A stretch of DNA of 64,000 nt from positions 540,505-604,504 of the forward strand of contig NZ_JABVED010000001.1 in NCBI RefSeq assembly GCF_014323725.1. The letters are read 5' to 3'. The translations under genes were made by a program, and so were the position numbers. The notes beneath the pieces are model-generated. The model saw only the letters and a list, made by a program, of their open reading frames with translations, did no database searches and was not told where the DNA came from. Of this stretch, positions 8,634 to 17,726 are shown one piece after another (within the stretch, counting starts at the first letter, position 1; every line of letters starts with the position of its first letter). This DNA is from Actinokineospora xionganensis (GTDB taxonomy: Bacteria > Actinomycetota > Actinomycetes > Mycobacteriales > Pseudonocardiaceae).

Positions 8634-9457
8634 CCTGGTTTCAAGCCATTGTCCTCGGCATCGTCCAAGGTCTGACCGAGTTCCTCCCGATCTCCTCGTC
8701 AGCGCACATCCGCATCGTCTCCGAACTGTGGTTCGGGGGCGACGCGGGCGCCTCGTTCACCGCGGTCATCCAACTCGGCACCGAGGCCGCGGTGATCATC
8801 TACTTCGCCAAGGACATCTGGCGGCTGATCAAGGCGTGGTTCCGCGGCCTGCTCAACGCCGGAGCGCGTGCGGACCCGGACTACAAACTCGCCTGGTACG
8901 TGGTCATCGGGTCGATCCCGATCAGCCTGCTGGGCGTGCTGTTCAAGGACGAGATCCGCAGCGGCCTGCGCAACCTGTGGATCACCGCGATGGTCCTGAT
9001 GATCTTCGCGGTGATCCTGGCCGTGGCCGACGAGACCGCCAAGCTCAAGCGTGACTCGCTGAGGATGAAGGACAGCATCTTCATGGGCCTGGCGCAGGCG
9101 ATGGCGCTGATCCCCGGGGTGTCGCGCTCCGGCGGAACACTCACCGCGGGCCTGTTCCTCGGGCTCAACCGGGAATCAGCGGCCACCTACTCGTTCCTGC
9201 TGGCCATCCCCGCGGTGTTCGGCGCCGGGATCTTCTCCATCCCCGACGTCCTCGACCGCAGCGGACCCGGCCTGCAGGCCGACATCCCGCAGACCATCGC
9301 CGCCACCGCGGTGTCCTTCGTCGTCGGCTACGCCTGCGTCGCGTGGTTGCTGCGCTACGTCTCCAAGCACAGCTACATGGTCTTCGTCTGGTACCGCATC
9401 GCCTTGGGCGCGGTGCTGTGCGGCCTGCTCGCCACCGGCGTCGTCGACCCGATCTGA
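8630..9457 (+). CDS. uppP: Undecaprenyl-diphosphatase UppP (BacA)
   Basis: 275-residue integral membrane phosphatase that recycles undecaprenyl diphosphate to the monophosphate carrier for peptidoglycan and other wall polymers. Both active-site motifs are present: [13 protein letters not shown] near the N-terminus and [17 protein letters not shown] about residue 163. Length and the predicted seven to eight helices fit the family. The start is TTG overlapping the preceding stop. Overexpression of this family confers bacitracin tolerance, hence bacA. Confidence 0.95.
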   Translation: MTWFQAIVLGIVQGLTEFLPISSSAHIRIVSELWFGGDAGASFTAVIQLGTEAAVIIYFAKDIWRLIKAWFRGLLNAGARADPDYKLAWYVVIGSIPISLLGVLFKDEIRSGLRNLWITAMVLMIFAVILAVADETAKLKRDSLRMKDSIFMGLAQAMALIPGVSRSGGTLTAGLFLGLNRESAATYSFLLAIPAVFGAGIFSIPDVLDRSGPGLQADIPQTIAATAVSFVVGYACVAWLLRYVSKHSYMVFVWYRIALGAVLCGLLATGVVDPI

Positions 9458-9492
9458 CCGACGGGGTCGGGCCGCGCCGTAAGCTCGGACCC

Positions 9493-10194
9493 GTGGCCAC
9501 AGTCGTTCTGCTCCGACACGCCCGATCCACCGCCAACGGCTCCGGCGTCCTCGCCGGGCGCTCCGAAGGGGTGCACCTCGACGACACCGGGCGGGCCCAG
9601 GCCGACGGTCTCGTCGCCCGGCTCGCCGACGTCCCGCTGCGCGCCATCGTCTCCTCACCGCTGACCCGGTGCGCGGAAACCGTCGCCCCGCTCGCGGCCG
9701 ACCGCGGACTCGTCCCCGTCACCGAGGACGCGCTCGCCGAGGTCGACTACGGCTCCTGGACCGGGCGCGCGCTCAAAGACCTGTTCTCCGAACCGCTGTG
9801 GAAGGTCGTGCAACAGCACCCGTCCGCCGCGGTGTTCCCCGGCGGCGAGGGCTTGGCCGCGGTGCAGTCCCGCGCGGTCGCCGCCGTGCGCGCGCACGAC
9901 GCGAAGATCACCGCCGAGCACGGCGACCACGCGGTCTGGCTGCTGTGCAGCCACGGCGACGTCATCAAGGCGATCCTGGCCGACGCCTTGGCACAACACC
10001 TCGACTCGTTCCAGCGGATCATCGTCGACCCGTCGTCGGTGTCGGTGGTGCGCTACACCGAGACCCGGCCGTTCGTGCTGCGGATGAACGACCTGGGCAA
10101 CGCGCTCGCAGGCGTCGTCCCGCCCGAGCCCAAGCCCGAGGAGGACGCGGTCGCCTCCGGTGACGCCGTCGTCGGAGGCTCCACCGGCGCCTGA
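9493..10194 (+). CDS. Histidine phosphatase (MSMEG_4193-type)
   Basis: 233-residue phosphoglycerate-mutase-fold phosphatase. The catalytic RHARSTANG is at the N-terminus, SSPLTRCAET and the acid EVDYGSWTGR follow, and the second histidine is in LCSHGD. The family typically sits next to uppP, DUF3090 and SCO1664-like genes in mycobacteria and streptomycetes; here the latter two are 11 kb away. GTG 9493 is chosen because the catalytic motif follows directly and a TAAGCT -10 ends 7 nt upstream, predicting a leaderless message. The C-terminal acidic tail is variable. Natural substrate unknown. Confidence 0.85.
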   Translation: MATVVLLRHARSTANGSGVLAGRSEGVHLDDTGRAQADGLVARLADVPLRAIVSSPLTRCAETVAPLAADRGLVPVTEDALAEVDYGSWTGRALKDLFSEPLWKVVQQHPSAAVFPGGEGLAAVQSRAVAAVRAHDAKITAEHGDHAVWLLCSHGDVIKAILADALAQHLDSFQRIIVDPSSVSVVRYTETRPFVLRMNDLGNALAGVVPPEPKPEEDAVASGDAVVGGSTGA

Positions 10195-10292
10195 TTTCGA
10201 CACGGAACGGCCAACGGCCGCGGCCGACCTGTCACCATCATGCGATCATGCGGCCTCCGATCGAACGGATCGGCCGTGAGCTAGGAGCATGG

Positions 10293-10760
10293 ATGACGCA
10301 CGACCTGGAAGACCTCCCGGCGGCCCCCGAGGTCTCACCAGCCGCGGACGCGCGTCCGGGCTCGGCGACCGCGGCGGCGGTGCTCGCCTTCATCCAGGCC
10401 GGGATCACCGCGACGACCACGCTGACCATGTTCGACTTCAACGCCGAGGCCTGGATGAGCCTGCTGGTCAGAGTCGCCCAGCTCATCGGCGTGGGCCTGC
10501 TGGCCTACGGCGGAATCCAGCTGATGCAGGGCAAGAGCAGGACCCCGCTCGTCGCGGGCGCCGTCCTGGAGCTGGTCATCTGCCTGGGGTACCTGGTGGT
10601 CTTCCTGCTCATGCCGACACTCGGCCTGGCATCCGTCGCCGGCGTCCGAGCCGTCCTGGTCCTCATCGCGCTGCTGTTCGCGGTGCTGCCCACGATCAGC
10701 CTCATCCAGGCGCGGCGCGGCACCACCACCGCCTGGCTGGGATCGTGCCGAGCCCGCTGA
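10293..10760 (+). CDS. Four-helix membrane protein, tandem paralogue A
   Basis: 155 residues with four hydrophobic segments and a soluble N-terminus. ATG 10293 follows TAGGAG with ideal spacing; an upstream in-frame ATG at 10248 lacks a site. The C-terminal end PTISLIQARRGTTTAWL is nearly repeated in the next gene (PVISLIQTWHRDTTAWL), and both share VLAFIQ/ALAFVQ near the N-terminus, so they arose by tandem duplication. The stop and next start share one base. Function unknown; possibly a two-subunit membrane protein. Confidence 0.6.
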   Translation: MTHDLEDLPAAPEVSPAADARPGSATAAAVLAFIQAGITATTTLTMFDFNAEAWMSLLVRVAQLIGVGLLAYGGIQLMQGKSRTPLVAGAVLELVICLGYLVVFLLMPTLGLASVAGVRAVLVLIALLFAVLPTISLIQARRGTTTAWLGSCRAR

Positions 10761-11188
10761 TGACCCCCGACCGGCCAGGTGTGGTGCTGTCGGCCGCGGC
10801 GTTGGCGTTCGTCCAGGGAGCCGCCACCGCGATGACGACGATCTACATGCTCATGGTCGGCATCCTGCGCGACGACTCCGCCGCTCCGGCCGTCCTCGGG
10901 CTCGCGGTGCTGCAGGTCATCGGGCTGTACCTGCTGGTCCACGGCGGGATCATGCTGCTGCATGGCCGCGGCCGCAAGGTGTTGACCAGTGGCAACGCCG
11001 TGCAGCTCGTCCTGTCGTGCCTGTGGATCGCCACCGCGGTCGAGTTCGGCGGCGACATCGAGGTGCACGACCCCGCGGGTGGGCAGGCCGTGGTCACCCG
11101 CTTCGCCGTGGCGTTCGCCGTGCTGCCGGTCATCAGCCTGATCCAGACCTGGCACCGCGACACAACCGCCTGGCTGCGCTCGACCTGA
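10760..11188 (+). CDS. Four-helix membrane protein, tandem paralogue B
   Basis: 142 residues, homologous to the preceding gene: AALAFVQGAATAMTTIYML, a GGIMLLHGRGRKVLTSG loop and the shared LIQ..TTAWL ending. The start ATG overlaps the previous stop by one base (TGATG), so translation is coupled and equal amounts are likely. No family beyond generic actinobacterial membrane proteins is recognised. The C-terminal end converges with the GH92 gene without an obvious terminator. Confidence 0.6.
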   Translation: MTPDRPGVVLSAAALAFVQGAATAMTTIYMLMVGILRDDSAAPAVLGLAVLQVIGLYLLVHGGIMLLHGRGRKVLTSGNAVQLVLSCLWIATAVEFGGDIEVHDPAGGQAVVTRFAVAFAVLPVISLIQTWHRDTTAWLRST

Positions 11189-11223
11189 CTTGTCCTGACC
11201 GGCGTGCGCTTCCAGCCCGGCCG

Positions 11224-14200
11224 CTACTGAGCGAGCAGCTCGATCTGGGCCAGGCTGACCGCGCCTTCGAAGACCAGCGCGTAGTGGCGATACGGGCCCG
11301 GCGCCTTCACCTTGAAGGGCCGGGTTTGCCTGCGCCACGGAAACTCCTGGTCGGTGCGCTGGTCCAGTTCGTCCCAGATCACCCCGTCCATCGACCCGCG
11401 CAGCACCCAGTCGGTCGGGTCCGGACCCTCGCCGCCTGAGGTCAGGGTGTAGATCAGCACCTCGCCCGGGCCCGTCTCGATCTCCACCGCAACGTCCACA
11501 AGGGACTCTGTGCGCGTCGTGTCGTCGAACAGCGGACCTGCCATGCCCTGGGTGAGGTCGCGCAGCGGTGGGCCCGCGCCCACCGGCGGGGGAGCGGCGT
11601 CGGGACCGGTGCCCCAATCCGAGGGTTCCGGACCCATCTCGAACTCCAGTCGGGCGCCCTCGGCGAGGATCTCGTGGCTGATGTAGGTCAGCCGGTACGG
11701 CTCGCCGTTGACCCGCAGGCTCTGCACGTACACGTTGCGCCTGCCGTGGTTCGACGCCGTCACCACCAACTCCCGGCCGTTCTCCAGCCGCACTACCGCG
11801 CGCGGGAACAACGGCGAGCCGATCGAGTAGGTGGGGCTGCCCACGCGCAACGGGTAGAAACCCAATGCGCTGAACAGGAACCAGGCCGACATCTCGCCGT
11901 TGTCCTCGTCGCCCACGTACCCCTGGCCGATCTCACTGCCCTGGTAGAGCCGCGCCAGCACGTCGCGCACCTTCTCCTGGGCGCGCGCGGGCTGCCCTGC
12001 CTGGGTATAGAGGTACGGGATGTGGTGGGCGGGCTGGTTGCTGTGCCCGTACTGCCCCATCCGCACGTCGCGCGCCTCGGTCATCTCGTGGATGACCCGG
12101 CGGTAGGACCCCGGGTGTGTGCCCGTCTCGGGGGTGGCGAAGTACTCGTCGAGCTTCGCGGCCATCTTGTCGCGGCCGCCGTAGAGCTCCGCCAAACCGG
12201 CTCCGTCATGCGGGACGGCGAACGCGGCGGTCCACCCGTTGGTCTCGGTGTAGTCGTGGCCCCAGACCTTCGGGTCGTAGGACGCGGGCGAGCACCGCCA
12301 CCCCTCGGCCGCACGGCCCTGGAAGAACCCGATCCGCTCGTCGAAGTGGTGGACGTAGTGCCGGGCCCGGTCGAGGAAGTAGGCATGGTTGTCCTCATCG
12401 CCCAACGCGGCGGCGAGGTTGGCGATGCCGAAGTCGTTGACACAGCCCTCCATCGCCCACGACAGGCCCTCATGGGTGCTGGTCGGCGTGTAGTGCAGGA
12501 AGATCGACCGCTCCAGCCCCTTGCGGCCCACCGACTCGTCCGGCGGCGTCACCGTCGCGTTGCGCAGGGCCGCGGCGTAGGCGTCGCGGACGTCGAAGCC
12601 GCGCACACCCTTGAGGTAGGCGTCGGCGAACGCGACGTCGGAGCTGGTGCCGGTCATCAGGTTGGCGTAACCGGGGGAGGACCACCGCGAGACCCACCCG
12701 CCGTCGCGGTACTGCTGCAGGAACCCGTCGATCAGCTCACCGCAGCGGGTCGGGGCGAGCAGGGCGTACGCGGGCCAGCAGGTGCGGTAGGTGTCCCAGA
12801 ACCCGTTGTTGACGAACACTTTGCCCTCGACGATGGCGGGCGGGCTCACCGGGCTGGCGTAGCGCGGACCCGACGCGGTCTCCTCGTATCCGGAATTCGG
12901 ATAGAGGAACAGCCGATACAGACACGAGTACAGCGTCGTCAGCTCGTCCTCGCTCGCCCCCTCGACCTCCACCCGACCGAGCAACTGCGCCCACTGGGCC
13001 CGCGCCCGATCACGCACCGACTCGTACGTGTCGTCCGGACCGATCTCCGTCTCGAGGTTGCGCCGCGCCTGCTCGGGGCTGATCAGCGACGTCGCGATCC
13101 GCACCGTCAGCACCGTCTCGCCCTCGGCCTCCGGCTCGAACCGCACCAGCGCGGTCCGCGCCCACGCGAGCCCCCGCAGCCGGTGCCCGGCCTCGCGGAC
13201 CGGGCGGTCCACGGTGGCGTGCACGAACATCCGTCCCGCCCCCACCGACAGGCCGCTGCGGACATCGGAGTGCCCGGTGATCGTCCCGTCCGGCGCGACC
13301 CGCACCGCCCCGCCGAGACCCACGTTGTCGAGCACCAGGTTCGCCTGACCCGGCGGGAAGGTGAACCGCAGCACCGCCGCGTGGTCTGTGGGCGCCACCT
13401 CCGCCCGGATCCCGTTGTCGAACCGCACCTCGTAGCAGTGCGGCCGGGCGAGCTCGTCGTCCCGGCCGAACGTCAGCGCCCGCGCCTCCCGCCCCACCTT
13501 CGTCTCCCGCGTCGGCATGAGGTGGAAGGTGTGCCGGTCACCCATCCACGGGCTGGGCTGGTGGCTGATCCCGATGGCCTGCAGCGCGGGCCGGTTCCCC
13601 GGGGTCGACCCGCGGTGGTACTCGTAGAACCAGTTCGTCACCGCCGCGTTCGTCACCGGCGTCCAGAAGTTGAACCCGTGCGGCACCGCCGTCGCCGGAA
13701 AAGTATTGCCCCGGGAGAACTCGCCCGACGAGTGCGTCCCGCGCGTGGTGAGCACCCGGTCGACCGGGTCGAGCACCCGCCGCGGGACCGACTCGATCGC
13801 GAGGTCGTCGATCCACCCCGCGAACTCCGCCGGGCCCTCCGGACCGCGGTAGGCCACCAGGATCCGGGTGATCGTCCGGCCCGCCGCCACCTCGCCCAAC
13901 CGCACCGACCGGTGGTTCCACTGGTCCGGGAACAGCGCCCGCGACCCGCCCTGCCCCAGCGGGGTCATCGGAAACCCCAGCTGGTCCACCGCGCCGAGCT
14001 CGCCGAGATAGGTGCCGTCGTCGAACAGCAGGTCCACGGCCACATACGTGCTCGGATACCGCAGGTCGCCGCCCACCAGCTCCGGGAAAACCACGTAGCT
14101 CAGCACGGTGTCCGCCACTACCGGGATCTCCGTCCAGAACACCCGGTTCGTCTGGAAGCCGACCCCCGCCGCCGTGTGCGCGCCCTCGTACCGGAGCGCA

Positions 14201-14376
14201 CACGAACCGGTGAAACCGACACCCGGCCGGGCGGCGGGCGCGTCGGCCGGACCGCCCTCCACCCTGGTCCGCAGCGTCGCCCCACCCGACACCGCCGCGC
14301 CGCGCGCCGACACCTCCACGGTGTCCGACCAGGTCGGGACGGCATCATCGGACTCGAACGACGTGCGGAAGGTCAT
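11224..14376 (-). CDS. GH92 family alpha-mannosidase
   Basis: 1050 residues. Layout: an N-terminal beta-rich module with GTHSSGEFSRGN, a GH92 catalytic core (NNGFWDTYRTCWPAY, GYVGDEDNGEMSAWF, YSIGSPLF) and a C-terminal discoidin-like module from about 950. GH92 enzymes are calcium-dependent exo-mannosidases that remove alpha-linked mannose, mostly 1,2 linkages; the acid residues sit in the DEDNGEMSAW region. No signal peptide is visible, so export is uncertain and the enzyme may act inside the cell. It is alone on its strand, divergent from the next gene, and only 1.7 kb from the mannosyltransferase gene. Confidence 0.9.
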   Translation of the reverse strand: MTFRTSFESDDAVPTWSDTVEVSARGAAVSGGATLRTRVEGGPADAPAARPGVGFTGSCALRYEGAHTAAGVGFQTNRVFWTEIPVVADTVLSYVVFPELVGGDLRYPSTYVAVDLLFDDGTYLGELGAVDQLGFPMTPLGQGGSRALFPDQWNHRSVRLGEVAAGRTITRILVAYRGPEGPAEFAGWIDDLAIESVPRRVLDPVDRVLTTRGTHSSGEFSRGNTFPATAVPHGFNFWTPVTNAAVTNWFYEYHRGSTPGNRPALQAIGISHQPSPWMGDRHTFHLMPTRETKVGREARALTFGRDDELARPHCYEVRFDNGIRAEVAPTDHAAVLRFTFPPGQANLVLDNVGLGGAVRVAPDGTITGHSDVRSGLSVGAGRMFVHATVDRPVREAGHRLRGLAWARTALVRFEPEAEGETVLTVRIATSLISPEQARRNLETEIGPDDTYESVRDRARAQWAQLLGRVEVEGASEDELTTLYSCLYRLFLYPNSGYEETASGPRYASPVSPPAIVEGKVFVNNGFWDTYRTCWPAYALLAPTRCGELIDGFLQQYRDGGWVSRWSSPGYANLMTGTSSDVAFADAYLKGVRGFDVRDAYAAALRNATVTPPDESVGRKGLERSIFLHYTPTSTHEGLSWAMEGCVNDFGIANLAAALGDEDNHAYFLDRARHYVHHFDERIGFFQGRAAEGWRCSPASYDPKVWGHDYTETNGWTAAFAVPHDGAGLAELYGGRDKMAAKLDEYFATPETGTHPGSYRRVIHEMTEARDVRMGQYGHSNQPAHHIPYLYTQAGQPARAQEKVRDVLARLYQGSEIGQGYVGDEDNGEMSAWFLFSALGFYPLRVGSPTYSIGSPLFPRAVVRLENGRELVVTASNHGRRNVYVQSLRVNGEPYRLTYISHEILAEGARLEFEMGPEPSDWGTGPDAAPPPVGAGPPLRDLTQGMAGPLFDDTTRTESLVDVAVEIETGPGEVLIYTLTSGGEGPDPTDWVLRGSMDGVIWDELDQRTDQEFPWRRQTRPFKVKAPGPYRHYALVFEGAVSLAQIELLAQ

Positions 14377-14588
14377 TGATCAAGGGTAGGCCGAAATTCG
14401 AGTGGTCGGGGCCGCGACGCACCCGGCATGATGGGCACCGGCGGGTGTCGACGAGGAAGCGGCGCCCGCCCACCCATCTTCGACGGTGACCGAGCTCATC
14501 CCACCCGCCCGGCGGGTTGCTACCAGCCGGTACCCGCCCGGCCCATAAGGTCGCCCCAACATCGAACTCTGTCGGGGAGGACCATGCG

Positions 14589-15116
14589 ATGACGTCTGGG
14601 GCCGGGGAATCGTTCGTGGCCGATGTCGATCTCGACGCCTGGCGGCGACCACTGGTCCCCTGGGTCGCGGGCGGGGTGCTCGCCCTGCTCGCGGTGATCA
14701 TCGCCACCGTCGCCGACGTGATCGGTGCCGGCGTCGCGATCCTCCTGATCGGCGCCGCGCTCGCCGCCCCGGGCGCCAAACTCGGTGCCTACTACTTCCG
14801 CCGCCACCGCCGCGAGTCACCGCTGCTGATCGACGTGACCGGCGTGCGGCTGCCCACCGGCCAAGGCCCCGCCTTCCTGCCATGGGACACCGTGCGCCAG
14901 GTCGTCGTCGACGGCCCCACCCTGCGCTTCCGGCTCCGCGCGGGCGTCACCCCAGGCACCGCGGGCGTGACCGGCCTGCACCGGCGCGACGCCTGGCCGG
15001 TCGCCTCCGGCCCCGGCCTGCCCGTGGACACCCGCCTGTTCACCCGCGGCCGCGACGAGATCCTCGACGCGGTCAACCGCTTCTCCGCGGGCCGCGTCAA
15101 GGCCTCGACCGGCTGA
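14589..15116 (+). CDS. Membrane protein with PH-like domain, unknown
   Basis: 175 residues. Two hydrophobic helices (about 25-70) are followed by a soluble beta-rich domain starting LLIDVTGVRLP that resembles bacterial PH domains, with LPWDTVRQVVVDG in the middle. GGGGAGG lies upstream of ATG 14589. A short out-of-frame ATG at 14584 is not used. It precedes the pseudo-subtilase by 106 nt. Function unknown; the PH-like reading is from fold pattern only. Confidence 0.55.
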   Translation: MTSGAGESFVADVDLDAWRRPLVPWVAGGVLALLAVIIATVADVIGAGVAILLIGAALAAPGAKLGAYYFRRHRRESPLLIDVTGVRLPTGQGPAFLPWDTVRQVVVDGPTLRFRLRAGVTPGTAGVTGLHRRDAWPVASGPGLPVDTRLFTRGRDEILDAVNRFSAGRVKASTG

Positions 15117-15222
15117 GGTTCACTCACTTGGAGTGATCACACAGCGACGTCCCGCCGCTACAGTTCGCGAGGCCCGGCGGAGACCTCCGCGAGGCCGAGA
15201 CGACGGCTGGAGGTGTGCGGCC

Positions 15223-15954
15223 ATGATCGGAACGCGCCGCCGCGTTCGTTCACCGCTGCTCGACCTGGTGCGGCTGCCCCCGGTCCGCCGCCACGGCGCG
15301 GGCTCGCCCGACATCGCCATCGGACTCGTCAGCGGCGACAACGACATCACCGCCCTCGCAGGCGTCCTGAGCGGCGACGCGCTCTCGGTCAGCCCCCTGT
15401 GCCCGATCCTGCCCCGCGGCTGCCCCGACGCGGGCGTCACCCCGAGCGAGTTATCGGTGACCCTGGGGGAGCTGCTCGACGGCCCAGCGAACGTCATCGC
15501 CATCGGCGCCTGCCTGCTCGAGGGCGGCGTGCACGAACGACGCATCCTCGCCGAGACCCTCGACCGGGCCGCCGACCGCGGGGTACTCATCATCGCCGCG
15601 GGCGGACCCCACACCGATCTGACCACCCACTCGTGGGTGCTGCCCGTCTCCTCCTGCTCACCGTCGGGCCGGGTCAGCTGGTTCGTCGAACTCGAGGACG
15701 ACCCCCGCGGCCTGCTCGCGCCCGGCGAGGACCTCCCCGGGGCCACCGGGCCCGCCACCGGCAACGGCGTCGCCGCCGCCCTCGTCGCCGGGACCGCCGC
15801 GCTGCTGCTCTCGCTGCACCCTCTCGCGGGCGGACACCGGGTCCGCTCCGCCCTGTCCATCGGCGCCACCAACCCGCGCCGCAGCGGCCCGCCGCTGCTC
15901 GACGCGACCCGTGCCCACGAACACCTCGGGCTGCTCAACTTCGCCGCCGGGTGA
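15223..15954 (+). CDS. Subtilase-fold protein with degenerate catalytic residues
   Basis: 243 residues. The core follows subtilases: DIAIGLVSGDND, a central strand-helix ANVIAIGACLLEGG, ETLDRAADRGVLIIAAGG and the serine-helix region TGNGVAAALVAGTAALLL. In active subtilases the last reads GTSMAAPHVAG with the nucleophile Ser and the AAGN motif holds the oxyanion Asn; here these are GNGVA and AAGG, and no HGTH motif is visible. It should be catalytically inactive and may bind peptides. ATG 15223 follows CTGGAGG. A rare TTA codon is at 15451. No signal peptide. Confidence 0.65.
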   Translation: MIGTRRRVRSPLLDLVRLPPVRRHGAGSPDIAIGLVSGDNDITALAGVLSGDALSVSPLCPILPRGCPDAGVTPSELSVTLGELLDGPANVIAIGACLLEGGVHERRILAETLDRAADRGVLIIAAGGPHTDLTTHSWVLPVSSCSPSGRVSWFVELEDDPRGLLAPGEDLPGATGPATGNGVAAALVAGTAALLLSLHPLAGGHRVRSALSIGATNPRRSGPPLLDATRAHEHLGLLNFAAG

Positions 15955-16111
15955 CATGGCGGACCCTGTGTGTCCGCTCACCCAAGCGGCACGTCCGCCG
16001 CACGTGAGCCGTTCGGCGGCTACCTCAGGTGACCAATCGCACGCGTGCGGTACCGCCGTAATGACCATTGCGCGAAAGCGGTCCGCGTGCCCTGTGTAAT
16101 CTCAACCCACG

Positions 16112-17668
16112 ATGGCCACCACCACAGATCCGTCTCCAGACGTGGAAGAGTCCTTGGTCGCAGAGAAGATTGAGCACGCTGAAGCCCCCGCCGCCGTCGA
16201 GCCCAGGGGCCCCCTTCCCGTGCGCACGATCGCCCTCGGCACCGCAGGCAGCCTGATGATCCTCATCAGCGCGTTCGGCGCCGCGGGCATCCTCGTCAGC
16301 GACCCCGTCCTCGGCCACGGCCCGTTGTCGTGGATCAGATACGGCCACGGCCGCATGCTGGCCACCGTCGTGCTCTACCTCGGCTTCGCGCTCGTCGTGT
16401 GGGCCTGGATCCGGCTGGGCAGGCACGTGCTCGCAGGCCGGGTCGGGTCCCGACCGGTCCTCGTCGCCGCCGCGTGCTGGATGGGCCCACTGCTCATCTC
16501 GCCACCGGTGTTCACCCGTGACGTGTTCTCCTACCTCGCCCAGGGCGCGCTGCCGCTCTACGGCCAGGACCCGTACGCGGTCGGTCCGATCGTGCTGGGC
16601 CTGCAGGAACTCGTGCAGAACGTGCACCCGTTCTGGCAGACCACGCCCGCGCCGTACGGGCCGTTGTTCATCCTCTTGGCCAAGGGCATCGCCGCGGTAG
16701 CCGGGACGAACATGATCCTCGGCGTCATCCTCATGCGCCTGGCGCTGCTGATCGGCCTCGGCCTGCTGCTGTGGGCCCTGCCCGGCTTGGTCCGCCACCT
16801 CGGCGGCAACCTGCCGACCACCCTGTGGCTGGCCATCGCGGGCCCGATGACCGTCGTGCACCTCGTCGGCGGCCCCCACAACGACCTGCTGATGGTGGGC
16901 TTCCTCGCCGCGGGCACGCTGTGCGTGCTCGACCGCAAGCATGTCGTGGGCATCCTCCTGGTCACCCTCGGCGCCGCGGTCAAGGCCACCGCCGCGATCG
17001 CCCTGCCGTTCCTGGTGTGGGTGTGGGCGGGCCACCTGAACTCGACGTTCTGGAAGAACTTCGCCCGCGCCTGCGCCGCCTCCGTCGGCATCTTCGTCGG
17101 CGCGTTCGCCGCGACGACCTGGCTCGCCGGGGTCAACCTGGGCTGGTTCAAGGCCCTGCAGGCACCCGCGATGATCGTCAACTGGCTGTCGATCCCGACC
17201 GCCGTCGGCGAGATCGTCCACACGGTCGTCAACGTCGTCATCGACGCGAACAAGAGCTGGTTCGTCAACACCGCCCGCGCCATCGGCGGCCTGCTGTTCT
17301 TCGCCATCGCGATCCGCCAGTGGTGGCTGTCCCGACACGGCGGCTCCGACGCGGTCCGCCGCATGGCGTTCATCCTGTTCGCCGTCGCGGTCCTCTCGCC
17401 CGCCACCCTGCCGTGGTACCTCACCTGGGGCTTCGTGATCGCCGCCGCACTGCCGTGGCAGCGCCGCCAGCTGGCGATCCTGGCCAGCGCCGCGGTGTTC
17501 CTGGTGCTGACCTACTCGCCCGCGGGCGAGGACCTGCTCTACAACTGGCCGTTCATCGCGGGCGCCATCGCGGTGTCGGTGCTGGCGGGGATCTCCCTGC
17601 TGCGCAACGACCCGCTGGGCCTGTTCGGCGAACGCCAGGAACTGGTCACCCTTCCCGCGAAGGTCTGA
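16112..17668 (+). CDS. mptB: MptB-type polyprenol-phosphomannose alpha-1,6-mannosyltransferase
   Basis: 518-residue multispanning transferase of the GT-C superfamily, about 13 helices. The MptB-like features are the long cytosolic N-terminus, the first loop SDPVLGHGPLSWIRYGHGR, the acidic periplasmic FTRDVFSYLAQGAL and the loop PYAVGPIVLG. Family members use polyprenyl-phosphomannose to extend 1,6-linked mannan at the membrane outer face. A TAATCT -10 ends 9 nt before ATG 16112. It runs the same way as the metallo-hydrolase but a palindrome lies between them. The acceptor in this organism is unknown. Confidence 0.8.
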   Translation: MATTTDPSPDVEESLVAEKIEHAEAPAAVEPRGPLPVRTIALGTAGSLMILISAFGAAGILVSDPVLGHGPLSWIRYGHGRMLATVVLYLGFALVVWAWIRLGRHVLAGRVGSRPVLVAAACWMGPLLISPPVFTRDVFSYLAQGALPLYGQDPYAVGPIVLGLQELVQNVHPFWQTTPAPYGPLFILLAKGIAAVAGTNMILGVILMRLALLIGLGLLLWALPGLVRHLGGNLPTTLWLAIAGPMTVVHLVGGPHNDLLMVGFLAAGTLCVLDRKHVVGILLVTLGAAVKATAAIALPFLVWVWAGHLNSTFWKNFARACAASVGIFVGAFAATTWLAGVNLGWFKALQAPAMIVNWLSIPTAVGEIVHTVVNVVIDANKSWFVNTARAIGGLLFFAIAIRQWWLSRHGGSDAVRRMAFILFAVAVLSPATLPWYLTWGFVIAAALPWQRRQLAILASAAVFLVLTYSPAGEDLLYNWPFIAGAIAVSVLAGISLLRNDPLGLFGERQELVTLPAKV

Positions 17669-17689
17669 CTGCGCTCTGCGCGAAACCGC

Positions 17690-17719
17690 AGGCTAGGCGC
17701 GTGATCACGCGCCTAGCCT
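17690..17719. repeat. 30-bp perfect palindrome overlapping a -10 element
   Basis: Each arm is AGGCTAGGCGCGTGA read on its own strand, with no loop. The right end TAGCCT (17714-17719) is itself a TANNNT -10 sitting 7 nt before the metallo-hydrolase ATG. A dimeric repressor bound here would cover that promoter. It could alternatively fold as a terminator for the mannosyltransferase, but there is no T-run. Confidence 0.6.
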
Positions 17720-17726
17720 CGCGGGC

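Noticed and set aside
11674-14379. Long open frame on the + strand opposite the GH92 gene
   Set aside because: It is the mirror of the GC-rich GH92 coding pattern, with Arg/Pro/His/Val-rich content and no domain.
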